A stretch of 5,106 bases of DNA, taken from JBLHLB01 sp047618505. GTDB taxonomy: Bacteria > Planctomycetota > UBA1135 > GCA-002686595. Position numbers and translations under genes: made by a program. The notes under the pieces were generated by a model that made no database searches, had not been told where the DNA came from, and worked only from the letters and a program-made list of their open reading frames with translations. Shown one piece after another: positions 1-5,044 of this stretch. The stretch is taken from assembly GCA_047618505.1 (NCBI GenBank), contig JBLHLB010000310.1, positions 1 through 5,106 on the forward strand, read 5' to 3'. Numbering within the stretch: position 1 is the first letter of the stretch; every line of letters starts with the position of its first letter.

Positions 1-482
1 AGCCCGGGGTCGTGGACCAAGGAGGCCGCCAGGTTGAGCCGTCGCTTCATGCCGCCGGAGTAGCTCGAAACACGCTGCTTCTGTTCTTCCACGAGCTGAG
101 CCAGCTCCAGGCAATAGTCCACGCGCTGACTCAGCTTGGCCCCCTTAATGCCCGCCAAGCGGCCGAAGAGCTGCAGGTTCTCACGCGCATTAAGCGTCGG
201 GTAGAGCGCCAATTCCTGGGGGCAAAGTCCAAGCCGCTGGCGACTCGCGAAGGAACCCGCCGGCCGCGAGAAGACACTGATCTCGCCCATGTCCGGCTTC
301 AGCAAGCCACAGACCAGGCTGACGAAGGTTGTTTTGCCCGAGCCGTTAGTTCCCAGGAGTCCCAGGCAGCAGCCTTCTTCCACATCGAGGGAGAAATCCC
401 GCAGTGCCGGTTCCCTGCTCTTCGAATAGCTGAAGGAAACGCCGCGCGCGGTAAAGGCGGGGACACTCTTTCCGGCGGTCAT
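1..482 (-). CDS. ABC transporter ATP-binding protein, partial (C-terminus beyond the left edge)
   Basis: Reading leftward from an ATG at 482, an open frame of 160 codons runs off the window edge without a stop. It shows the order expected of an ABC ATPase: a Walker A motif GTNGSGKTT at about residues 47-55, a Q-loop region (LGLCPQELALYPTLNARENL, about 95-114) and the signature YSGGMKRRL at about 141-149. It ends at HDPGL, just before the expected Walker B aspartate. The SGGMKRRL form and the short N-terminus resemble drug or lipid exporters of the ABC-2 type (DrrA/NatA-like), which pair with a separate membrane permease. That permease would be expected further left. The gene begins 37 bases after the stop of the BtrH-like gene and has only a weak ribosome-binding site, so it is probably the fifth gene of the operon. 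It is likely cytoplasmic, on the inner face of the membrane. Family assignment is firm. The exported substrate is inferred only from the neighbours, perhaps the alkylresorcinol-type product. Confidence 0.95.
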   Translation of the reverse strand, partial: MTAGKSVPAFTARGVSFSYSKSREPALRDFSLDVEEGCCLGLLGTNGSGKTTFVSLVCGLLKPDMGEISVFSRPAGSFASRQRLGLCPQELALYPTLNARENLQLFGRLAGIKGAKLSQRVDYCLELAQLVEEQKQRVSSYSGGMKRRLNLAASLVHDPG

Positions 483-519
483 TGGCCCAGACTCACAGCA
501 ATCACGGTACCCAAAGCAC

Positions 520-1575
520 TCACAGCGCGGCTCCGAGCGACGCCACGGGCACGCGCATCGAGGCCTTGGCCGGGAGATCCGCGAGGAGCGAACGGTACAG
601 ACTTTCCTCGGCCGCGGCGCACTCCAACAGGGCGTCGGCTGCGGTGTCGAAGGTTTCGCCACCCCTGGCCGTACGGCCCTTGATGATGCGTCCGCAGGTC
701 ACGGCAAAGTTGGCGCGCCAGAGATCACCGATCTCGGTCATGCGTTCCGAGGCCCCTAGGAGCCGCTTGGATTCCAGACGCTCGCCCGCTTCCTGCAGGA
801 ATGCGGCGTAGAGGTAGCGGAAGCCCGCGCCCCCGGAACCGACCTCTTCCTGCATGCGAATGATGTGGCCCAGGAGCAGCAGCCGCGTGCGCTCGTCGGG
901 GATTTTGTTGCCCCAGGCGCGCACGTGCTTGGCAAGGCGTCGAATGCCACGCACGCCCACGATGGGCGCCTTTGAGAGCATGCCCTTGGCGTTGCTGCGG
1001 ATCGCACCCAGGATCGCCGCGCTCAGATCGACCTCGGTCGGAACGCTCAGGGGGCGATAGAGGCAGCCGCGCGGGGCCAGTACTCCCTTGGAGAAGCGAG
1101 CGCGATTGAGCGCCTCCGCATCCAACCATATGGGAGCTTCCAGCATCGGATCCGACAACAGATAGCGCTCGCCGTCGCGCTCCAGGGCCACCAGGTTGTG
1201 CCCGTTGAATTGGCTGCGGAACTCCCGCGGAAAGTAGGTCAGCCAGAACATGTTCGTCTGCAAGCCCACCGGTGTGCCCGCGTCCATGAAACTATCCAGG
1301 GCCTCCACTCCACGCGCCTGGGTGGAGTAGCGCTTCAGCTCCAGCTTCACACCAAGTCGCTTGCAAACCTGTTTGAAGATCGTCCCGGGGAAGGAGCGAT
1401 AGCTGATTAAGGGCATGCCCACGACCTTTATCAAGGGCGGGAAGAAGAAGAACAGTCCGCTTCCTATGCCGAAGGCCATGGGTTCAGAAAGCTCAAGTCC
1501 CTGGTGGCCTAGGAGAGCCGTCGTAACGCCCGTCTCGCAGTGGGCGCTGTGCAGGTGCTTGAATTCACTCAGCAT
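520..1575 (-). CDS. BtrH N-terminal domain / DUF4872-type protein (putative acyltransferase)
   Basis: This 351-residue protein begins MLSEFKHLHSAHCETGV. The segment with HCETG, then EPMAFGIGSGLFFFF, then NGHNLVALE and LLSDP is characteristic of the BtrH N-terminal family, with a DUF4872-like C-terminal half (about 155-335, ending in an IGDLWRANF-type helix). A likely catalytic triad is Cys13, His126 and Asp142, fitting the papain/C39-like fold. In butirosin biosynthesis BtrH transfers an acyl group from an acyl carrier protein to an amine of the aminoglycoside. A similar ACP-to-acceptor transfer is inferred here, with unknown acceptor. I chose the ATG at 1575 over one at 1659 because conservation begins there, a GGGAG site lies 6 bases upstream, and the longer form adds a low-complexity Arg/Ser stretch overlapping the previous gene. 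The start overlaps the upstream gene by 11 bases, implying translational coupling. No signal peptide is seen, so it is probably cytoplasmic. The family call is confident; the reaction is not. Confidence 0.88.
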   Translation of the reverse strand: MLSEFKHLHSAHCETGVTTALLGHQGLELSEPMAFGIGSGLFFFFPPLIKVVGMPLISYRSFPGTIFKQVCKRLGVKLELKRYSTQARGVEALDSFMDAGTPVGLQTNMFWLTYFPREFRSQFNGHNLVALERDGERYLLSDPMLEAPIWLDAEALNRARFSKGVLAPRGCLYRPLSVPTEVDLSAAILGAIRSNAKGMLSKAPIVGVRGIRRLAKHVRAWGNKIPDERTRLLLLGHIIRMQEEVGSGGAGFRYLYAAFLQEAGERLESKRLLGASERMTEIGDLWRANFAVTCGRIIKGRTARGGETFDTAADALLECAAAEESLYRSLLADLPAKASMRVPVASLGAAL

Positions 1576-2002
1576 CGCTCTCTCCCTCGAAGAAGACTCG
1601 CGTGGGCTCCGCCGGAACAGAGGCCAAGGCCTCAACCGGAAGGTCGAGGCAGTGGGCATAGCGCGCTAACAACTCCGCCGATAACTTCGTGAAACGCTTC
1701 GGCTGCAGGTGCCGCTTTACACGCCAGGTCGCGATACCTGCGTGCTGCGCGAAGAGCTTCGGCGGCATCTGCCGCGTCGCCATGTGGTAGGCCAGGGGGG
1801 CGATTTCTCCGCGCACAACCCGTTGGCGAATTGCCTCGACTTCCTCTTCGAGCTGCACCAACGCCTGTTCCGTTGCCAGTCGCTCCACCTCCCAACCGGC
1901 GCTCTTGGCCGGTACGTAGTGACTGTCCTGATCCACCGCGAAGCAGACCCGCTTGAGCCCCTTGTAGAAGGAGCGATCCTGGGGGACCTCGTCTTCGCGC
2001 AC
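1565..2002 (-). CDS. Small conserved-type protein with helix-turn-helix-like C-terminus
   Basis: This is a 145-residue protein starting with GTG at 2002. The N-terminal part (SFYKGLKRVCFAVDQDSHYV, residues 11-30) is followed by a charged helix (about 42-66, EQALVQLEEEVEAIRQRVV) and a C-terminal segment (about 78-128). That last segment reads like a Cro/C1 fold: PKLFAQHAGIATWRVKRHL as the turn and recognition helices, then FTKLSAELLARYAHCLDLPVEAL as the trailing helices. I recall similar unnamed small proteins beside DarB-like ketosynthases in Bacteroidota, but cannot verify that here. The GTG is the only workable start: its GGAGGG site (2013-2018) sits in the last codons of the ketosynthase gene, and only 6 bases separate that stop from this start. 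It might be an operon regulator or a protein partner that has lost DNA binding. The basic run WRVKRHLQPKR favours nucleic-acid contact, but no function is shown. The coding call is strong and the role is open. Confidence 0.85.
   Translation of the reverse strand: MREDEVPQDRSFYKGLKRVCFAVDQDSHYVPAKSAGWEVERLATEQALVQLEEEVEAIRQRVVRGEIAPLAYHMATRQMPPKLFAQHAGIATWRVKRHLQPKRFTKLSAELLARYAHCLDLPVEALASVPAEPTRVFFEGESDAE
1582..1588 (-). promoter_or_regulatory. Ribosome-binding site of the BtrH-like gene
   Basis: The minus-strand sequence GAGGGAG ends 6 bases before the ATG at 1575 and lies inside the 3' end of the preceding gene. It decides the choice of the 1575 start over the in-frame ATG at 1659. Confidence 0.65.
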
Positions 2003-2008
2003 GGGCCT

Positions 2009-3178
2009 CTAGCCCTCCGGCCCGACGACGGTCAAAAGGGCGTAGCCCACGGAGAAGCGTGCACTCTCCGGAACCATGCAAAGAACCTTCTCCCCGGCTT
2101 TCAATTGCCCGGAGCGCACCAACTCGTCCAGCATGATGAAGATCGATGCGGAGCCAGTGTTGCCCTTTTCCGTGAGGTTCGTAAACCACTTCTCGTAGGG
2201 GATCGGGAAGCCCATTTTCTGCAGGCGATCGTGTACCTCGCTGCGGAAGAAATCAGAGGAGTAATGGGGCAGGAACCAGTCGATGTCCTCGGCTTTCATG
2301 GGACGGCGCTCGAGCACGTTCCCGAGGCCCTCAGTGATCGAAGTACGTCCGACCTCACGCCCGAGCAGGCGCGCGTCCTGGGTCAGGTTCATCATGCCGG
2401 TCTCGACGGCGTGCTCCAAACTCGGCGCCTGGCGCCAACCGACGAGTTCGCCGTCCTTCTGCTTTTCGGCGCCCCAGTACATGCAGGGCTCAAGTTCGTT
2501 CGCGAAGGACACAATTTCGATCCACTCAATTTCCAGGGAGAGCCCCTTAGGCGCAGGCTTGTCTGTGAGGAGCACGGCCCCGGCGCCGTCGGAAAGCATC
2601 CAGCGCAGGAACTCCTTCCCAAAACCAATCACGGGGGAGCGTTCGACTTCTTCGAGGGTCGGCTCTGCATTCGGGAAGTTCGAAGCGCGCACGAGTGCGG
2701 AGGCCAGCTCCGACCCCGTTGCGATGGCTGTCTTTGTCTGACCGATGGCAACAGCCATGGCCGCGTACTTAAGGGCCGTCAATCCCGAGAGGCAAGTGCC
2801 CGTCGTGGCGACAACTTCGCAGGGGGGAATGCCGAGGTCGCCATGCACCATCAAGGCGTGGTTCGGCATCAGCTGATCGGGCGTCGACGTTCCGCAGGCA
2901 ATACAGTCGAGCTCTTTCAGATCGAAGTCTGCGTAGTCGGCCGCACGCTTAATCGCTTCGAGCGTAATATCGCGGTTGTTATGTGTGGCCAGCCCCGTCT
3001 CGGGATCGATTGCGTAGTAACGCTCCGTGATCCCGTTGCTCTGCAGAATCCGCCGCCGCGCCCGTGAAGGCTTACCACCAATCAGACCGAGCACCGCTTC
3101 GACGCGTTCGTTGTCGATCGGCTCATTGGGTAGAAAGGAGCCGACTCCTGTCAGAAAGGTCCGGGTTAGCGAGGGCAT
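2009..3178 (-). CDS. darB: DarB-like beta-ketoacyl-ACP synthase III family ketosynthase
   Basis: The 389-residue protein has the thiolase-fold layout of KAS III enzymes. Cys129 lies in ATTGTCLSGLTALKY, His305 in WFLPHYS and Asn340 in EKGNTGSAS, giving a complete Cys-His-Asn triad. Other family marks are ACGTSTPDQ (94-102), LRWMLSDGAGA (191-201), the N-terminal GLIGGKPSRARRRIL (31-45) and NGITERYYA (48-56). The last two, with FANELEPCMYWGAEK (225-239), match what I know of DarB-type enzymes rather than FabH. DarB joins two beta-ketoacyl thioesters head to head, giving a 2,5-dialkylcyclohexane-1,3-dione that DarA converts to a dialkylresorcinol. The adjacent DarA-like gene, 58 bases upstream, strongly supports this role. 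Length is normal for the family and there is no signal peptide. The ATG at 3178 gives the expected N-terminus (MPSLTRTFLTGVGSFLPN), yet no Shine-Dalgarno site precedes it, only a run of eight C on the mRNA. Chain length and substrates cannot be read from the sequence. Confidence 0.92.
   Translation of the reverse strand: MPSLTRTFLTGVGSFLPNEPIDNERVEAVLGLIGGKPSRARRRILQSNGITERYYAIDPETGLATHNNRDITLEAIKRAADYADFDLKELDCIACGTSTPDQLMPNHALMVHGDLGIPPCEVVATTGTCLSGLTALKYAAMAVAIGQTKTAIATGSELASALVRASNFPNAEPTLEEVERSPVIGFGKEFLRWMLSDGAGAVLLTDKPAPKGLSLEIEWIEIVSFANELEPCMYWGAEKQKDGELVGWRQAPSLEHAVETGMMNLTQDARLLGREVGRTSITEGLGNVLERRPMKAEDIDWFLPHYSSDFFRSEVHDRLQKMGFPIPYEKWFTNLTEKGNTGSASIFIMLDELVRSGQLKAGEKVLCMVPESARFSVGYALLTVVGPEG
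2013..2018 (-). promoter_or_regulatory. Ribosome-binding site inside the end of the ketosynthase gene
   Basis: GGAGGG on the minus strand is made by the last sense codons (Pro-Glu-Gly) of the ketosynthase and lies 10 bases before the GTG at 2002. It supports the GTG start and coupling of translation between the two genes. Confidence 0.55.
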
Positions 3179-3179
3179 T

Positions 3180-3187
3180 GGGGGGGG
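3180..3187. repeat. Homopolymer run of eight G (C on the coding strand) just upstream of the ketosynthase start
   Basis: Eight consecutive G on the plus strand occupy the place where the ribosome-binding site of the minus-strand ketosynthase gene would be, one base from its ATG. The run is directly visible. Any effect on expression by slippage is an inference. Confidence 0.8.
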
Positions 3188-3236
3188 TGAACAATGGAAG
3201 GGGACGGCGGGGCCCTAGTCCGATCTGGCGGGAGGC

Positions 3237-4157
3237 CTAAGCCTCATCTCCAGAGGGGGCCCGCAGCTGCCTTACTTGGGCGCGCAGGGGTTTCCGCAGG
3301 AAGGGAAACAGGAGGATCCGCAACACGATGGTGGTCGGTATTAGAACAAGAATGGCCAGGACGAGGTAGACGAGGAAGGCGGCTAATACGGGGAGTCGAA
3401 CCGAACTTCCCCTGGGCCCGAAAAGGCGCACGATCCTGGCCCAGGGGCGGAAGCTCCCGAGGCCGACCATCTCCGGTATCACGAAGCGTTCATTGACCTC
3501 TACGGCCCCGAGGCCACGGCAGAGGGGCTCGATGGGGCGGACAGAGAACTGGTCGCGCCCCCGGCTGACTGCTTCGCCGAAGCGGCGGCAGCCCTCGATC
3601 GCCTCCGGGCTGACCCCCGCGGGTGGGAAGATCCCCAGCCACTGATCCTTCTTGCCCGTGAACATCCAGCGTGGCGTCGTCACGAAAGTCGCCCAAGGGG
3701 GGCCGTCATCCACCAGGACAACGTTGTCCATGTGGTGGGCTTCTAGTCGCGCAAGCTCGCGCTTCATCTGCTCCGAGGCCCCGTGCCACATGTTGCGGCA
3801 AGCCAACAGGGTCAAGACCGGCTTGTCCTTCAACACCCGGGCGTATTCAGAATGCAGGAATCCCTGGATCGGCAAGGCCGGGGCCAGATACCAAACGGTG
3901 TAGCCGATGACGACTAGATCCCAGTTGGCGTCGGGGTCGAAGTCGGGCTCCTCAATCTGAGGAGCCTCGCCGTTGACGCTCTCGGGGAACACGTCCATGA
4001 ACTGCCAGAACCCCCAGGGAAAGGGGTAGTTCTCGCGGGACCGGATGACCTCGACGTGGACCTCGAATTCAGCGGGGTCGAGCCCGGCTAGGAGCGCGTC
4101 AAAAGCCCGCCTCAGCTGGCCGGTTTGGGAGTAGCACAGTGCGAGGACTTTCTTCAT
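3237..4157 (-). CDS. darA: DarA-like dialkylresorcinol-forming enzyme, flavodoxin fold with C-terminal membrane segment
   Basis: The 306-residue protein begins MKKVLALCYSQTGQL; the YSQTGQ loop (9-14) is a flavodoxin-type phosphate-binding loop. Further DarA-like landmarks in order are YPFPWGFWQFMDVFPES (44-60), WDLVVIGYTVWYLAPALPI (79-97), LACRNMWHGASE (118-129), WMFTGKKDQWLGIFPPAGVS (164-183). The C-terminus has a long hydrophobic stretch (about 255-288) followed by basic residues, so the protein is probably anchored in the inner membrane with its flavodoxin domain in the cytoplasm. DarA converts the dialkylcyclohexanedione made by DarB into the aromatic resorcinol; a flavin-dependent oxidation fits the fold. 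I chose the ATG at 4157 because the flavodoxin strand starts there and GGAGA lies 7 bases upstream. An in-frame extension to 4367 gives only a non-conserved stretch and would overlap the divergent gene's start. It is the first gene of the operon, with a plausible promoter just upstream. Annotation rests on remembered family motifs, with good agreement over the whole length. Confidence 0.88.
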   Translation of the reverse strand: MKKVLALCYSQTGQLRRAFDALLAGLDPAEFEVHVEVIRSRENYPFPWGFWQFMDVFPESVNGEAPQIEEPDFDPDANWDLVVIGYTVWYLAPALPIQGFLHSEYARVLKDKPVLTLLACRNMWHGASEQMKRELARLEAHHMDNVVLVDDGPPWATFVTTPRWMFTGKKDQWLGIFPPAGVSPEAIEGCRRFGEAVSRGRDQFSVRPIEPLCRGLGAVEVNERFVIPEMVGLGSFRPWARIVRLFGPRGSSVRLPVLAAFLVYLVLAILVLIPTTIVLRILLFPFLRKPLRAQVRQLRAPSGDEA

Positions 4158-4164
4158 GACATCG

Positions 4165-4169
4165 TCTCC
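4165..4169 (-). promoter_or_regulatory. Ribosome-binding site of the DarA-like gene
   Basis: GGAGA on the minus strand lies 7 bases before the ATG at 4157 and fixes that start rather than the upstream in-frame ATG at 4367. An ATG in another frame lies between the site and the start (4160-4162 region) and is probably incidental. Confidence 0.7.
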
Positions 4170-4191
4170 GGGGGCGCCGTGGCGGCCCGGG

Positions 4192-4220
4192 ATTCCACCC
4201 GCGCACCGAAGGGCCGTCAA
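4192..4220 (-). promoter_or_regulatory. Putative sigma-70 promoter for the dar-type operon
   Basis: On the minus strand TTGACG (4220-4215, five of six matches to TTGACA) is followed after exactly 17 bases by TGGAAT (4197-4192, four of six matches to TATAAT, though with G at the important second position). Transcription would start near 4185 and give a leader of about 28 bases containing the GGAGA site. Spacing and location are right, but in a GC-rich genome of unknown lineage a chance match is possible. Confidence 0.4.
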
Positions 4221-4224
4221 GCAA

Positions 4225-4239
4225 CCAGGCTCATCCTGG
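4225..4239. repeat. Short inverted repeat in the divergent intergenic region
   Basis: CCAGG and CCTGG form five-base arms around a CTCAT centre. A third copy of the arm (CCAGG) occurs at 4253-4257. The repeat lies just upstream of the putative minus-strand -35 element, where a regulator shared by the two divergent units could bind. The arms are short enough to arise by chance in GC-rich DNA. Confidence 0.25.
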
Positions 4240-4360
4240 CGAGTCTCAGCTCCCAGGGCCGCATTTCGTCCACTGGCGTGGCCTTGACCATGGCTTCCCA
4301 GTGCAGGGGCGGCACAATACTGCACCGGGTCCAGCTGGCTGAACCCGCGCAAGACCTGCG

Positions 4361-5032
4361 ATGACAAAGGGAGTCCTCTATCACCTGATCCAGCCCCTGG
4401 CCCGGGTCGTTTTCCTGATCGCCGTGCGCCAGAAGGTGGTGGGCCGCGAGCTGGTGCCGAAGACTGGCCCGGTGATCTTGGCGATCACCCACCTGAGCCA
4501 CACAGATCCCATCACCCTGGCGAATTGTTCCCCGCGCACGATCGACTTCATGGCGCGCAAGGAAGGCTTCAGCAACGCTCTCAAGGCCCAGATAATGCAC
4601 ATGCTGAATGCCTTTCGCGTTGACCGAAACGGCTTCGTTTTGCCCGGTGTGCGTGAAGCCCTGCGTCGCTTGGATGGCGAACGCCTGGTGGGGATCTTCC
4701 CGGAGGCTGAGGTCACGCGCGGCTCGGAATCGGTTCTCAACGGCGGGCCCATGCGCGCCGGGGCAGCCTGGTTGTCACGGCGCACGGACACTCCGATCAT
4801 CCCCTGCGTGGTCCTTGGCAGTCGCAGTTTGCATAACCCGATTCGTTGGCTACCCCTAAAGCTCGGGCGCAGCTGGATTGCCTTCGGCGAGCCGCTCCTG
4901 CCCAATCACGGGGTGAGTGACAGTCGCGATGGGCGCAAGGCCTTGACCGATGCGCTTGCGGAGCGCATGCGCGTTCTACATGGGGAGCTCGTCGAGACCT
5001 ACGCCATTCCGTCCCCCTACCGGGACGTCTGA
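4361..5032 (+). CDS. PlsC-type lysophospholipid/1-acylglycerol-3-phosphate acyltransferase family protein
   Basis: The 223-residue protein carries the acyltransferase blocks in order: the catalytic HX4D motif as His44-Asp49 in ITHLSHTDPI, block II as NAFRVDRN (83-90), block III as FPEAEVTR (113-120, in place of the usual FPEGTR), and block IV as TPIIPCVVLG (144-153). A moderately hydrophobic N-terminus (about 9-22) suggests membrane association. Family members move an acyl chain from ACP or CoA to a hydroxyl, classically lysophosphatidate. Short PlsC-like proteins also occur in aryl-polyene and flexirubin-type clusters, so an acceptor linked to the neighbouring ketosynthase product is possible but inferred. 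The ATG at 4361 is the first start after an in-frame stop at 4340-4342; it has no clear ribosome-binding site. The gene is divergent from the DarA-like gene and 12 bases ahead of the next gene on the same strand, with which it probably forms an operon. The family call is firm. Acceptor and acyl donor are unknown. Confidence 0.92.
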   Translation: MTKGVLYHLIQPLARVVFLIAVRQKVVGRELVPKTGPVILAITHLSHTDPITLANCSPRTIDFMARKEGFSNALKAQIMHMLNAFRVDRNGFVLPGVREALRRLDGERLVGIFPEAEVTRGSESVLNGGPMRAGAAWLSRRTDTPIIPCVVLGSRSLHNPIRWLPLKLGRSWIAFGEPLLPNHGVSDSRDGRKALTDALAERMRVLHGELVETYAIPSPYRDV

Positions 5033-5035
5033 GGG
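5031..5035 (+). promoter_or_regulatory. Ribosome-binding site of the right-edge gene
   Basis: GAGGG overlaps the TGA stop of the acyltransferase gene and lies 9 bases before the ATG at 5045, which supports that start and suggests coupled translation. Confidence 0.5.
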
Positions 5036-5044
5036 CAGCCTGCG

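Larger units (their letters stand above)
4158..4360. other. Divergent intergenic region between the dar-type operon and the acyltransferase gene
   Basis: These 203 bases separate the two outward-facing gene sets. They hold the putative operon promoter, the small inverted repeat and an eight-base palindrome CCAGCTGG (4331-4338). For the plus strand I see only fragments: a TTGACC at 4284-4289 and a CACAAT at 4313-4318, which are 23 bases apart, too far for an ordinary sigma-70 promoter. No small gene or RNA is evident. Confidence 0.6.

Noticed and set aside
12..683. A 223-codon plus-strand open frame at the left edge
   Set aside because: It is antisense to the ABC ATPase, whose Walker A and signature motifs are unmistakable, and it is rich in Arg, Ala and Pro without domain structure.
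1576..1659. A longer BtrH-like protein starting at 1659
   Set aside because: The extra 28 residues are Arg/Ser-rich, overlap the preceding gene deeply, and the 1575 ATG has its own ribosome-binding site.
1709..3067. A 452-codon open frame on the plus strand opposite the ketosynthase and the HTH-like gene
   Set aside because: It lies antisense to two genes with clear family motifs. Its translation shows no recognisable domain and looks like a GC-rich mirror of the real frames.
3179..3236. A transcription terminator between the DarA-like and DarB-like genes
   Set aside because: The 58-base gap has no stable GC stem followed by a T run. Co-transcription is more likely.
4291..4305. A sigma-54-type site (TGGC...TGCA) upstream of the acyltransferase
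   Set aside because: The conserved GG and GC are nine bases apart instead of ten, which does not support sigma-54 binding.
4284..4318. A plus-strand promoter made of TTGACC and CACAAT for the acyltransferase
   Set aside because: The 23-base spacing is outside the usual 15-19 range.
4158..4367. A 70-residue N-terminal extension of the DarA-like protein starting at 4367
   Set aside because: The flavodoxin start MKKVLALCYSQTG and a good ribosome-binding site fix the start at 4157. The extension is not family-like and would overlap the divergent acyltransferase start.
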